Assembly: GCF_918797505.1 (NCBI RefSeq)
Contig: NC_092797.1
Span: 42,816,157-42,880,156 of the forward strand
Direction: 5' to 3'
DNA: 64,000 bases
DNA from: Bemisia tabaci
Taxonomy: Eukaryota > Arthropoda > Insecta > Hemiptera > Aleyrodidae
A program made the position numbers and the translations under genes. Position 1 is the stretch's first letter; each line of letters starts with the position of its first letter. Positions 19,821-31,118 of the stretch are shown here, in pieces. The notes below the pieces were generated by a model. The model was given only the letters and a program-made list of their open reading frames with translations, was not told the origin of the DNA and made no database searches.

Positions 19821-20041
19821 TGAAAGCCCGTGATATTTCAATAAATTGAAATTTCCTAGGTTTGCTATTTTTCATGACATTTCAAAATGTGTTTAAAATT
19901 TCATTGAAATTTCATGAGGAATTTAACGGGATGTTTCGAGTGTGACCTCAGGCTTGGACAATATATTTTAAAGGTCTCGCACTAAAAATATAAGCAATGC
20001 ATCCGGGCCAGGCAAAAGTAAAGTTTGGAGGTGAACTGTAC

Positions 20042-20468
20042 TTTTCGTCCAATGATGATAGTTTCGCAACTTATTGAGCAAAAAATAAAATGAAATTTGC
20101 GAATGTCGGGGTAAGCACCTCCCTGAGCAGCTTTTTAAAAATTAGTTTTGGATTGCCAAACCAATTGCTCAAATCTTTTTCCATTATTTTTCACAAGAAA
20201 AATCTGAGCGTTGACCTCCAAACCTAACTCTTATTCTAGAGGGAGGATTATATTTTAAAGACACCCTCCATCCTCTAGTATAAAATTTAGTTTGGAGGTC
20301 AACACTCAGGTCCCTCTAATGATAAATTATGGCCAAATATTTATGCAATTGATCTAGCAACACCAATCTAATATACAATATCTCGCCTAACAAAGTGCTT
20401 ACGCCGCCATTCAGCAATCATCATTTGGAAAGTTTAACACTCAATAAGTTTCGTAGCAACTATCACTA
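20042..20468. repeat. Foldback element (~427 bp)
   Basis: Outer arms pair around ATGATAGTTTCGCAACTTAT (left) and ATAAGTTTCGTAGCAACTAT (right). Inner arms pair around GCGTTGACCTCCAAAC and GTTTGGAGGTCAACACTCAG. The centre near 20255 is A/T-rich between GAGGGAGG and CCCTCCATCC. Arms are diverged but collinear. Confidence 0.7.
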
Positions 20469-20748
20469 GGCAAAAAGAAGCGTCGGCCTCCGATCTTCAA
20501 TTTTGGCCAACCCGAATACGTTGAGCGTTTTTTGACAATTTTTCAAAGTTGAGAAGTTTAGATTTTGTCTTATGTTCAGCAAAAGTGAGCGTGCTTTTAG
20601 CGGAAGTTTGATTTTAAAGTCATGGAACGTCAGAGAATTTGAACATTTTTAAGTCCGGGGGGAAAAGTGAGGGAATTTGGTGGAAACCCTGCTCATCCTT
20701 TGTATTTGGATTGCATTTTGCAAAAGGGACCAGGAGCATCGCAATGTT

Positions 20749-21256
20749 GCTAAGATCGTGCAACTGTTTTTGTCTCGGAAGAAAAACCTGATTACCTATG
20801 AAGAGTTTTTATTTTACTTGCTAAAAACTGCAAATTCAAGACCAAAATTACCATGTAAATTTCATATTTTTGCATGATTTCAGTAATTTTATTGCAAAGC
20901 ATGAAGTTGCACAATCTTAGCATCATTGCAATTCTGGTTCCTTTTTGCAAAATGCAATCCATTTGTAAAAATTTGCACAGGTACAGTCCGCAACGCAAAT
21001 TCAACTTTTCCACCGAAGCAAACGGTACACTGGCCCTTTTGCTAAGATCGTGCAACTTCTTTTGTCTTGGAAGAAAAACCTGATTACCTATGAAGAGTTT
21101 TTATTTTACTTGCTAAAAACTGCAAAAACAAAACAAAAATTACTGTGTTTTCATATTTTTGCATGATTTCAGTAATTTTATTGCAAAGCATGAAGTTGCA
21201 CAATCTTAGCATCATTGCAATTCTGGTTCCTTTTTGCAAAATGCAATCCATTTGTA
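20749..21256. repeat. 292-bp tandem duplication (family A plus flank), interrupted
   Basis: GCTAAGATCGTGCAACT begins unit 1 at 20749 and unit 2 at 21041. Each unit contains a family A palindrome followed by AAAATTTGCACAG, CCGCAACGCAAA and ACGGTACACTGGC. Unit 2 is split after TTTGTA at 21256 by the TIR element 21257-23605 and resumes at 23606-23682. Confidence 0.85.
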
Positions 21257-23605
21257 CACTCAAAAAAAAAACTACGGCCCTGTGACCCGGTTGCTCTGGA
21301 CACTGGTGATCCCGGCGTTAACGCGCTGTGCGCCAGCTAGTACTGGACCCAGCGGCCGGTGTCCCGTGGACCCCGCGCGGCCTTCATGGCCGTAAGACCG
21401 GTTAGGAGCCGAGCGTAAGTTACGGGTTTCAGGATCGGAGCCAACCGCTTCCACGGCCGTTGGCAGTGAGGTGAGATTCAGTTTTCGGAAAATGGCGTCA
21501 CCATCAGATTAAAATTGAGACGGCTACGTGTATATTCGCAGAAAATTACAATATTTTACGTCAATGTTATTCAGTGCGTGAATTTAAAGTTGCCGCCAGC
21601 CTTGAACATTTTCGGGAGCGATCGCAGCCACCACTCAGCGTTGTTTATTGAGGTTAGAATCTAGTAAATTGCTTGTCATTGTTGGTCATTGCTCATTACG
21701 TGTGTTCGTTTTTCGTTTAATTTTGGAGGTTTTCGATATATTTTCTTGATTCTGTGCGGTGCACGATTGATTCTTAAGTTCTGTGTGATAACGCTTGTCA
21801 AATACTTTCGGAAATGCGACGAGAGTTAAGTGAAAATTGTCAGTTTTACCTACACACTGAGCTCATATCCTCTCCTCCTGTAAGTTCGTTTGCAATTCAC
21901 TTATTTTCCCCCTACTAAGGGAAAGAACTTAAATCCAAGAAAAGCAATCAATTACCTGCCACGCATCTTCCCACAGAGTAAATTACCGCCACACTAAAAT
22001 ACTGATAATGTAGTCACAAGAATGTCTATTTACCGATTGCAACTTCATTGTGCCACCTTTGCTTGCTCATAAGATTGGGTTGATTTTTTATTCCATTTCA
22101 ATCTAATCTCTGGCTTATACTTAAATGTTTTCAATTGAGAGTAGGTAGTATTTCACTCTCCGACATCCAACACCTCCCTTCTCTGTTGCCAAAATAGCTG
22201 TCCGCCAGCGGAAGCTATAAGCCAATCTTGCCTGCGTTGATTATCCGATAAGAGCCAGTGCAAACATTGTTGCTGTGAATATCTCTCTGATTCCATATCC
22301 CAATTCTAGGGAGCTCAGTGTACTGTAATAGTGGTAAAATTTTGTGTGAATCGCGCTTCAGTTTGCTGAAGGGAAGATCTACAATTTTAACAAGTGTGAC
22401 AATTTTCGGTGGTATATTTCTTCGCTAATATTTTGTGGAAATTGTATCCGGTAGTTATTGCGGAGAGTTATATCTTGAAGTTTTGTCAACTTTTACTTCT
22501 GAATTTACACTTTGAAATATTCTCAACCTCATTTTCAAGATTCTGAAGCTTTTCTAGTCGTAAGGAGTAAAAATCTGTAAGTACCTAGACCTACGCCTGT
22601 GCTTTTCCTTTGTTAATCATTTGGGTGATTTCCTACTTTGCATTCGTATTTTTTATTGAGGGATGAACCAGGTTTTGTTTTTGACAAATGCTGAATTCTC
22701 ATTGAGTGAAAGTAATTACATTTATTGAGAACGGGCTGCCAAGTGATAAAAATGATTTTTCAATTTACATTTTTCGCTGCAATGAGTTTTAGCAATTTAT
22801 CATACCTTGGACAGTCTGTTCTACATTTAAAATAGGTAGCATGAATTTTTGATCTATCTACATTTGTTCCTTCCAGTGCTTCCCCAGTGCTTTATTTATT
22901 TCTACGAAGGCTTGCAACATTAAAGTTAGGTTTTTGAAAATTTCTCTTGATATCTCTACACGATGAATAAGCTAACATTCATATGCTGATTTTCTTTCTC
23001 AATAAGCATCATCTCCTCTCTAAGATTCATCTCTTTTCTCAAATTGACTTGCTGAACTATCAGCCTAGGAGTTCAAATCTCTCTTGATATCTGAAACATG
23101 ATCAACAAGCTAACGTTCATATGCTCTTTTTCTTTCTTAGACATTGAATTATCCATCACTTTCCTGAAACTAAATTGTTATGAACTATCAACAAAGAAAT
23201 ATATACCTATTTTAAAAAGAAGGAAAGAAAAAAAATCTTGTTCAGAAATTGACACAAGATAATTCACTCAATGTTTAAAACTTTGCTGGAAAGTTTTTCT
23301 TTTCTAAGTATGTACTTTAATGGTGAATTTTCAGCTGTAGTTCCGAAAAAATCCACCACGTCGCGGACAGCGGCGGCGCGCAGAGCTCCGGCCGTCCAGC
23401 CCGTAAGTAGCGCCTAGAGCGCAAGCTGCCTATGCCGCTCGAGGCCGCGACTTACGGTTTTCATGTCCGTAGGACTCCGCATCGTCCTCGCACGTAGCAA
23501 TCCGGCCGTCAGGCGCGTAGGCGAACGGTAGTGCCATATAGCCCATCCAGTCCGTGCTCCAGGTCCGCTGCTTATGGCCTCCACGGCCGGAGCTTTTTTT
23601 GAGTG
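21257..23605. mobile_element. 2.35-kb TIR element inserted at TA (non-autonomous)
   Basis: Left end CACTCAAAAAAAAAACTACG and right end GGCCGGAGCTTTTTTTGAGTG are imperfect inverted repeats. The flanking TA is duplicated (21255-21256, 23606-23607), and the intact target TTTGTAAAAATTTGCAC is present in unit 1 at 20962-20978. Both subterminal regions (about 200-250 bp) are CpG-rich and the interior is AT-rich. No frame above ~60 codons exists in the interior, so no transposase is encoded. A TA target suggests a Tc1/mariner-type mobiliser. The element could carry captured host sequence. Confidence 0.85.
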
Positions 23606-23690
23606 TAAAAATTTGCACAGATCCAATCCGCAACGCAAAGTCAACGTTTCCGCCGAAACAAACGGTACACTGGCTCTTTGCATGCGTGAG
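23606..23690. repeat. Resumption of tandem unit 2 after the TIR element
   Basis: AAAATTTGCACAGATCCAAT, CCGCAACGCAAAG and ACGGTACACTGGCTC match 20966-21035 of unit 1. After about 23683 the match ends. Confidence 0.8.
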
Positions 23691-24155
23691 AAACCGAACT
23701 TCGGTCGCATACGGCGAGAATCCACGAGCAAGGCTCATCAAACCATGCTCATGAAACTAATATCCCTCCCGACCAGCGTAGCAGTAAAGTAGAACGTTTT
23801 TAGCGGTGAACATGAAGCATAGGTACCCGATTATTATCCGTGATTATTTTCGCTGTGAAATTAGCCCGGGGGTCTCCGGGGTATCTCACAAAGCTCGGAT
23901 TCAGTGACTCGGTGCTCGGTGGCGCCCGCGAGCCCGCAACCGGTGTGAAATGTATCACGTGATGACTTGTGTGATCCCCGCCGCTATCGCACGCTCTCCT
24001 CACTAACCGTGGGGTGATTTCGTGAGCGCCCTAACCTCCTTGGCGTCTTCGCCCCGGACGCCCCGGTTTCTAGCTTCAGATCAAGGCCTCGGATCCTTTG
24101 CTCCAGCTCCGAGTTTCACTCGAAAACTTCACTCGAGGTGAGGTTTCAGCCCACT
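23691..24155. other. CpG-containing unassigned sequence
   Basis: Moderately GC-rich, with no recognisable product. Short frames on both strands only. Confidence 0.3.
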
Positions 24156-24161
24156 CGTGAC

Positions 24162-25011
24162 CAGGGCCGGATTGAGGGGGTGGCCACATGGGCCGCGGCC
24201 CATATGGCGGCAAATTTAGGGGGCGGCAAATTTTGCAATTTTTTTAAATGTAGGTATACAAAAAATCGGATTCAGAAAAAAAAATTATCATTAAGAAAAG
24301 GAAACAAAATCTCTTTTTCCTAAGAGTATAGTAATTTCTAATTTTGTCGTTTTTCGGTGATACAAGGGACAGCATCTTTAATTAGTCGAGTTGAGAGAGG
24401 AACTGACCACGCAATTTGGCCTGGAGCTCAGCACAGAGAGGAATGATGACGAGGACTTGAGATGAAAAGGACCAGCCCTCGGCGCGGCGGTCAGCATGTA
24501 ACACATATTAGCGCCTACAAGACTGCATGAATACTTCAATCATTGCGCCAAACACAGTGCGGTCACGCGGTCAGGAGCGGTTGGCGTGAAACGCATAGCG
24601 CCTACAAGACTGCAGGAATACTTCAAGCATTGCGCCAAACACACTGCGATCGGCGCGGCGCAGCGGCGGAAGCTAAAATTATTAAATCACATTTATGTTT
24701 GTTCTTTCATAATTTTTTGGTTCATTTATTGTAAATGGAGGATCTTGTCCACACAGAGATAGGTTTACGGAACTTAACTTTCGCTTCAAGTTCCGTGAAA
24801 TTTTGCTATATAGTAGTGTTGACAGGGCTTTCGCAAAAAAAATGTATCCAACACGAGTATGTAAACGCGTCTTATGCACCCCTCTCCCTCCGGCACGTTC
24901 ACTTGATGGCTTTTATTGATGTTTCATAACGAGGATTATCGGTTTCATAATGGGAAGAGGGCGGAAAAATATAGGCGGCACATGGGCGGCAAGTAAGTAA
25001 ATCCGGCCCTG
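24162..25011. mobile_element. hAT-like element, non-autonomous (850 bp)
   Basis: Ends CAGGGCCGGATTGAGG and TAAATCCGGCCCTG are the CAGGGCCGGATT-type inverted repeats typical of hAT transposons. Flanking octamers CTCGTGAC and ATCGTGGC differ at two positions, consistent with a decayed 8-bp target-site duplication. Subterminal GGCGGCA-rich motifs are present at both ends. The interior holds a duplicated module (GCGCCTACAAGACTGCA and CATTGCGCCAAACACA at about 24510 and 24598) that also occurs in family S. No transposase frame. Confidence 0.8.
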
Positions 25012-25067
25012 ATCGTGGCCCAATTTCAGTCGTGGTTTATTGGGGAAGAAAGCTCGGCTCTACGCAG

Positions 25068-25239
25068 AGGGGTCGTCCCTTAAGTACTGCTAAAGGGGGG
25101 AGGGGAGTCGAGAAGAGCGTTACGCCATTTTGTTTTTACGTGTTAAAGGATAGAGACCTACGTCGTAAAGGCGTTACAAGGGGGAAGGGAGGGTTTCAAA
25201 ATGCCGAAAAAGTGCATCATGTAATTTAGGGACGGCCTC
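25068..25239. mobile_element. Family D repeat, fullest copy
   Basis: Ends GAGGGGTCGTCCCTTAAGTA and TGTAATTTAGGGACGGCCTC are inverted repeats of the GGGGCCGTCC type. The interior has a G-rich run, GAAGAGCGTTACGCC, TTTTGTTTTTACGTG and GGATAGAGACCTACG. It serves as the intact reference for the disrupted copies at 7946, 11925 and 14222. I did not assign a superfamily. Confidence 0.7.
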
Positions 25240-25244
25240 AGGGA

Positions 25245-26330
25245 TGCAAAATTCCATGAAACTTAATACAATGAAAATTTTACTCAATGTTTTAAAACTT
25301 TCTATATGGGCTTAGTATGCCATGGAACACATAGAAACAGTGACGCATATGTATTAATGTTGACATTTTGAAAATAAAAAAAAAATATGTGTCAAATTTC
25401 GAAGTTTCTTAACAAATTATTGGATTAGTGTTGCGGGTTGCAAACGCAGCCCCTGAAAAACCGTTGACCTTTCATTTTGCATCTCCAGCTGTACGTATCG
25501 AACGTAAAGCAGGCGCTGATTCGGGAGATTTCCAAGGATAGAAAAATCAGCATTTGAACAGACGAGCGGGAGAAAATGTCAGGGGTAAATTCTCCTTGAA
25601 AAAGGCGGAAATTCAAGTCCCTTCAGAATGCAATTTGAGGCCACCTGAAAGTTTTTATTTAGTCATGGTCTTCGAAATTGTATGAACTTTCGAATAATGA
25701 GACACCCTATGACGATGTATCTTGCCTTTGCCGTCAAGGTGCCTCAACTTTCATGCATATTCAACACTACGAGCTTCCTTTCATATACCCAACATTGGTA
25801 TGTTGTCAAATTGCGAACCATGTATGTTTAAATTTTGAATACTTTTGGCTGTGTTACTTTTGCGCAGTTGACAAGACGTTTCACCTAATATGACTTTATA
25901 ATGTTAGTACAACAAAGCAGAGCAGATGTTGACAAGGAATTTAACTTAGCCAGCCCTATTGGTAAAACCATTAGAGACCTCGACAGGTCAGTCAATTCTA
26001 CGTACATAGTATGGATTTAGACAAGAGAACGAGTGAACTGCACTAGCTCAATCTTAAAAGCACTTACCTGCATGTAGAGAATTTTATTGTGCTGTACCAA
26101 AGTTAAGTGAAAAGAAGTTACTTCCTTTTTTATATCAAATCGAATTAATGTATCATTTTTGTCAATCTTCTAAAGAACTGCGTCCAAATATTGAATCAGT
26201 CCGTTCGAAAACTGTCTTTATCGAACATTCATCCCTACGATCAAATATTTTGAACAAGGGGCGAAAAATGAAAGTAGGTACTTAAAACTTTTTTTTCCTC
26301 TCAAAGCTTTCGCTACAGATCCCAAAGTAC
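25245..26330. other. No gene recognised
   Basis: AT-rich. A plus frame at 25678-25893 (Cys-rich, ends at a stop) is not recognisable. CTTACCTGCATGTAGAG near 26063 reads on the minus strand as a weak acceptor-donor pair. Nothing else is supported. Confidence 0.3.
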
Positions 26331-26399
26331 CCGGCAACGTCCGCAGCTATGAGTGGCCAAGTTTTCAAATTCGTAGGCAGATTCTCCGGTCGCAAGCGT

Positions 26400-26690
26400 C
26401 ATTTTAAATTTTTACGAGTCGAAGAGACCGCTCATAAGCCGAGGAGTTGTACCGAGGCGGCATCTTACGTGTCGGTGGAAGTGGTAAAGTCCCGAGAACG
26501 CTCGACCAAATCCGTCTTAAGCCACGCTTCCATCGGCAATGCGCGGAGCGAATTTGGCCCCGCGAAGCTAACCGTCGCGCCACTGTAGAGTGCAATGATT
26601 TTCAACCTGTCCGTTGCCAAAGACGTTGACAACACAAATCCCCTTATCGGTGGTAGCCTGAACCAGGCAGGTTAAAAGGAGACCTTTTCA
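26400..26690. repeat. Moderately GC-rich segment sharing a repeat with 18828-18895
   Basis: The part at about 26610-26680 (GTTGCCAAAGACGTTGACAA and GGCAGGTTAAAA) is a diverged copy of sequence at 18828-18895. The preceding CpG-containing part has short frames without recognisable products. Confidence 0.45.
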
Positions 26691-26794
26691 GCAGGCGTAA
26701 ATGAACATCGAGATATATCTATCAACGTTTGCTAAAAGACTAGTTTTACTTAATTTTTTGGTAGTAGAAGAAATAATCAATTAAAGAAGTTAAA

Positions 26795-27005
26795 GAGTGG
26801 TTCCAGTGGTTTTTTCGTGAAATTTACTTTCAGGAGCACCCTTCAAAATTAAATTTGTGACTAAATGATTATTAAAATTTGAAATTTTAGCCGAAAATTT
26901 CATGCCCAACCTCTCCTATCAGCTCGTTCCATCAGTCTGAACTCTCCTATTACCTCGCTCCACTTGGAGTACCTTTATAGGGAAAGTATGGCCACTGTGG
27001 TTACC
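26795..27005. repeat. Decayed fragments of family E and family G termini
   Basis: AACCTCTCCTATCAGCTCG near 26907 matches a family E end. GGAGTACCTTTATAGGGAAA near 26969 matches a family G terminus. Both are single ends without partners. Confidence 0.5.
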
Positions 27006-27185
27006 ACCCCTGATTGGCTTGGCCATCATAGGCTGAATGATGTCCTCTAGGGCCTAAAAAGCGACGCTGTAATTAAATGTTAGTACAAAATTACTCAAAA
27101 TGTAGTTTCATCTGTATATCGCATCGAGATTAAATACATGAAAATGCATGAACACATGCTTTAAACATACATACATGAGTCGCTT

Positions 27186-27437
27186 TTATAGCGCTCTTTG
27201 GCGCTGTGCGACGCCTAATCGCCACAAAGCTCGGTCTTCCCACAGGTCATCGGGGAGTTGACACTCCCTCATTTCATTTAATACCCCCTGTCGCCACCCT
27301 CTCACTGGGCGCCCCCTTCGTCTCCTCCCAGGAGGAACCCAATCACGCATCTTTTTTGGCAGCTTCTCTTCCGTCATCCTCTTGACATGACCGTACCAGA
27401 CAAGTAGTTTGGACATGACGTCGAACACGACACGCAC
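27186..27437 (-). pseudogene. Non-LTR retrotransposon reverse transcriptase, C-terminal fragment
   Basis: The minus-strand frame ends at a stop at 27186 and carries the conserved C-terminal region of LINE-type ORF2/reverse-transcriptase polyproteins: WYGHVKRM, then LPKKM, W.PPGRRRRGRP, a Trp-rich spacer, and LPDDLWEDRALWR near the end. About 75 residues are recognisable. The catalytic reverse transcriptase and endonuclease domains are absent, so the copy is 5'-truncated, as is usual for LINEs. The frame opens upstream at a non-initiator position. The 3' flank (27170-27186) is repeated as a shorter relic at 18228-18275. The exact clade cannot be told from this fragment. Confidence 0.85.
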
Positions 27438-27711
27438 ATTACGAACACATTATTACGATGTATTTACGTAGTTTTACGGCTGATCGTAACCTATGTTTGA
27501 GAAAAACACCTTCGATACAGTAAGGTTGGCAGCAAGTGCGGTTGGTGATAAGCAGGGGATAACCGTCAAAAGTTGGTAATGGCCCCTCCCCTCCCCCTCT
27601 CATCCTCCAAAACCAAAACAGAACGCCGCGCCGTCATTTTTGGGCCCTGAAAAATCTCTCCGTGGGTTCCAGAGGCCATACTCTCCCTAAAACAGGTACT
27701 TCAGTTCTACT

Positions 27712-28075
27712 GTGTGGCATACCCAAAGACAAGAGACCCTCCACTAGTATCGTGGCCAAGGTGGAAGCTTTTACTTTCGGGGCTTCAGCACTCCACTGTT
27801 GACTTACCTACATGGTTGATGTTCAACAACGTGTTGGCAGTTTCGTTTGGCAAACAAGCCGAAAATGGCCGACGTTTGGGAAAGTTGTTTGGCTCATGAC
27901 GTCATCCGAAGCTCATCATCGACCATGTAGGTAAGTCAACAGCCGAAAATAGGGTGATGACTGTTGCTCCCTAATAATTGTCCATCAGGAATTGTTGAAA
28001 CCCCGAAAGTAAAAACTTTCACCTGTCGCAGGAGGCCAGTGGAGGGTCTCTTGTCTCTGGGCATACCGTGTGGCC
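27712..28075. repeat. Foldback element (~365 bp)
   Basis: Left end GGCATACCCAAAGACAAGAG with GACCCTCCACT is mirrored at the right by AGTGGAGGGTCTCTTGTCTC and GGGCATACC. Inner arms pair through TTTTACTTTCGGGG and GTTGACTTACCTACATGG. Arms are about 110 bp. No coding sequence. Confidence 0.78.
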
Positions 28076-28082
28076 AACTTCG

Positions 28083-28338
28083 AATTGGACGGAGTTAAAC
28101 AGAAAGGAACCAAGCCACATCGGGATCGAACCGAGAAAAAGAGGTTTGAAGTTGGGCTCCTGCATAAGACTCAATGTAAAAGATAAACTTCAAGTTCAAT
28201 TTCTGCAAAATTTGCTCCAACAAAAACTTTGAATTTTTGGCGATGCATAGTAGAGCAGTGTTTGAGTTCAAAACCACTCATAACTCAATTTTTTCCAAAA
28301 TGTGGGTTGGTTCCTTTCTGTTTATCTCAGTCCAATTG
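28083..28338. repeat. Foldback element (family H), copy 2
   Basis: Reverse complement of 18396-18656 along its whole length, with ends AATTGGACGGAGTTAAACAG and CTCAGTCCAATTG. The two copies are about 9.4 kb apart in opposite orientation. It lies only a few bases from the previous foldback. Confidence 0.8.
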
Positions 28339-28339
28339 C

Positions 28340-28960
28340 TCGTACATCGTCGCGCGGCCGGAATCGCGTCGCGCGCTATCAGTGGAAGCGCGGCCGCAGC
28401 TCGAGGGAGAAAAAACGGCGCGCGGAGCATTGATCGAACGTAAAGATATTGCACGGGTTTAAAACGAGCGGGCGATAATTAAAATGGGTACCGAGCGGGG
28501 AGAGCGCTAACCTCAGCGTCTCAACAGGAGTCTAAGTGTCGCTGGCGCAGTTCAAGGTTGGAGCCGTAAAAATGCGATTTTTTTCGTGCGTGAATGGGTG
28601 GGGTTGCGAACCTGGAGCTGGATACCTCGTGGCGGCCATTGTTCCTCGGATATTCGAGCGGCTCCGAGTAAAAGTGGTCTAAGCCGACGCGGGGCTTGTT
28701 ATGCTCAGCGCGCGTGTTTTCCTCTCGTTTGGCAGAGAAGTGCATGCTTGCACGTGATGCAATCCCTCCTTTATGGATTTTTTTCATGAAAGAATTTTGC
28801 CGAGGAATTTTTTCGCCTTTTATTGGTGTTTAATATTCACATCCGTGCGAGCTTTGGTAGAGGTCCCTGGAAATACAAATTGACTGTTCATGATATCTCA
28901 TCCTCAAGCCCACTCGTGGTAATCGTACATAAGTTTAAGGAATGTTGGCTGATGAGGTCA
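28340..28960. other. CpG-rich block then AT-rich sequence, unassigned
   Basis: 28345-28480 is very CpG-rich (GCGCGCGGAGC-type words). The rest is mixed. Frames are short and unrecognised. Confidence 0.3.
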
Positions 28961-28964
28961 CAGA

Positions 28965-29700
28965 AGTCATTGCGCCTCGAAATCACTAAAACTTAGATAT
29001 GCACGAATATTTTTTGATGATTTCGGATTTTGTCGACTTAATTCGAGTCGGAACAAATAAACTGCAGGACCAGTCGCAAATCTCGTATTCTCCTGAAAAT
29101 GAAAGTGGGCCTTCAATGATCGGACCTTTTTCAGGGCCCAACGAAAGTCCATGACGGGACCAACAATGAACGCTTCCCAACTCATTTCAACCAAGGAGTT
29201 AACGAAATCTAATTTTACACTGTTAAGGGACAAAAAATTCCAGAAAGTTGGGCAGGTTTGAGATTGAGAACATTTTACACCCCTTAAACTATTGACCGCT
29301 CTAATCGTCTCCCCTTCCGCGTAAGAACGCATCTCAATTTTTACGTGAGCCATGTTCTTCAAAAAAACCAATGTTTTCTGGGGTTATGTAGGAATCAAAA
29401 AACGCTCTCATGGTGCCAGAGCGAGGGATGAAATGGTACATCTCGTGAAAAGGCCATAAAAAGCCTTATTTTGAAAAGATCAAGTTTGGCAGACTCGGAA
29501 CTTCATTCAATTCGTCTCGGAAGAAGTCATACAGGTTAATCCAATAGTCCCGCAGCCCCCTTTAACCCCTAGTGTTCTTGCACCTTTTCGGACAGATCCC
29601 CTTAACATTTTGTAAGGGCCCCAAAATTCGTTTCCTTTGACCCACAAGCACTCACCAAATTTCAGATCTTCATCTTGAGTCAAAAAGTTTTAGGGACGGT
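28965..29700. other. No gene recognised; half foldback at ~29300-29390
   Basis: A 134-codon minus frame (29371-28967) has no recognisable features. GCGTAAGAACGCATCTCAAT and TTACGTGAGCCATGTTC at 29319-29356 are one arm of the family also seen at 33657 and 47816. The rest is unassigned. Confidence 0.35.
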
Positions 29701-29719
29701 GCAGGGTATTGGTAGTGCG

Positions 29720-30150
29720 GGACTTTTAGATAACTCTGTACAGCGATTAGGTCCCGGTCCCAAGTCCGAAACTATCCTGTCCCGGACGGACACGAAACGG
29801 GAACCCGAGCGAGGCGCAGCAACGACAGAGTCGTCGAACCCGGCCGGGGCTCCGGGAGCAGGTCGGTGGCTCGGCTGCTCGGTGGCGGAAATAGGAAAGT
29901 CTCGGAAGGTGGATTTCCGCGGGTCGGAAGCGAATTCTAATTAGCCCGGTCGGAACCGCAAGAGCCAGTCTGGAAGAAGAGCTATCTTTTTCCCAGGGCA
30001 GGCAGGCAGGCGTCTCGCGTCATGTAATCGGCGACTGTGTTGGTGGTCGTCTCATGGTCGAGTCATGGTTCACAGGCGTCCCGGGATCAGACGTCGCTCC
30101 GCTCGCGTAATCGATCGCTGTTGCAGTTGCACTCGGAGCTGCAGTTGCAG
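29720..30150. other. GC-rich block, unassigned
   Basis: GC-rich sequence with an open plus frame to 29944 that is low-complexity (Gly, Ser, Pro, Arg) and not recognised. Ends in short GTTGCA-type repeats near 30118-30155. A promoter or first exon is possible. Confidence 0.25.
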
Positions 30151-30157
30151 TTGCACC

Positions 30158-30318
30158 AGTGGCGTGGTGTGAATTGCGATATCGATTGTTATGCCATTTA
30201 AACCTATGGTAAAGAATCGATTACTAAGGTGTTCGCTGCGAACACCCTGTTTATCGATCCTTTTCCATAGGTTTATATGGCATAATAATCGATATATCGC
30301 AATTCACGCCACGCCACT
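30158..30318. mobile_element. Short palindromic MITE (family P), copy 3
   Basis: Palindrome with GTGGCGTGGTGTGAATTGCG at the left, AATTCACGCCACGCCAC at the right, and the G/C-rich tip GGTGTTCGCTGCGAACACCC. Nearly the same sequence as 12878-13044. TGCACC occurs just left (30152) and again at 30329, a possible but unproven flank duplication. Confidence 0.8.
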
Positions 30319-30796
30319 GGTCCCTAAGTGCACCGCCGCACGCGGATTAATAAAACAAGCAGGAAGCTCCAACGCATTGGCGTCGGAGAGCGGCTCTGGG
30401 GGCAGTAGTTGTAGTCAAGAATGAGGGCCTAGACACATTTTGTCATTGATGTACAATCCGACAACTGTCGATTCATGTTTTGTAACTTAGCAGATTTACG
30501 TAGCCGGTGTATAAATGTGTATTGGGCTTTGATATGGCGAATACATGGCATTATCACTTGTTGTATACTTTTAATTTTGAAAGCTCTTTGGAGGTCCGCT
30601 TCCTAAAAAATCTCTGGTTGATAAGTCGTTTAGCGAGGCTGCAAAAAATTTGCATTTTTATATCTGAAAGTGTAGGTATTGGTTTTTTGTATAATTGTTT
30701 TTTTGGATTGCTGGAAAAGTAACGCATACTTCTATAATTTAGGACTGAGTCAGGGAAATATAAGGTTCGTTAAATAGTAAATATTCCTAGTACCGT

Positions 30797-31066
30797 GTGA
30801 CACTATTGTTAACGAAAAGTTTTTGCAACTTGTCAAAGAGGTTGTTGAATGATCTTCGAATAACTTTTGATGAGCTAGAGGTAATGGTTCTATCTGCAGC
30901 TCGTGGACTTCTGTACGATATTGTCCAGAATCATCTAAATTTTCAAAAAGTGTCCGCTTGTTCGATACCCAATTTGCTCATTCATGCATACAAGGAGAAG
31001 CGCATGAAAGCTTTAGCAGACATTTTGGAGATAAATCAAGAATTAGATGAAGAATTTATGACTTAA
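30797..31066 (+). pseudogene. mariner/SETMAR-type transposase fragment
   Basis: The frame ending at the stop at 31064-31066 encodes a piece of the N-terminal (helix-turn-helix) region of mariner-family transposases. Recognisable parts are a DLRITFDELE-type segment, LLYDIVQNHLNFQKV (the family's LLYDIV..HL..RKV region), the SACSIPNLL segment in place of the usual Ala-Arg-Trp-Val-Pro, and HAYKEKRMKAL. The catalytic DDE/D domain is missing and translation stops just before the region that normally leads into it. There is no convincing ATG. A 55-bp part of it occurs inverted at 31119-31173. Degraded mobile-element remnant. Confidence 0.75.
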
Positions 31067-31118
31067 ATCACGGCACCTTAATCACGGGATGACCTTAATT
31101 ACGGCAACTATTTATTGT

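Noticed and set aside
26055..26085. Minus-strand acceptor-donor pair (CATGCAG|GTAAGTG) as a further recursive splice site
   Set aside because: The pyrimidine tract is short and it lies on the opposite strand to the three plus-strand candidates; too weak to list as a feature.
27712..28075. GTTGACTTACCTACATGG and its complement read as splice donors (GTAGGTAAGT)
   Set aside because: Both are paired arms of a foldback, so the motif is duplicated by symmetry rather than conserved as a splice site.
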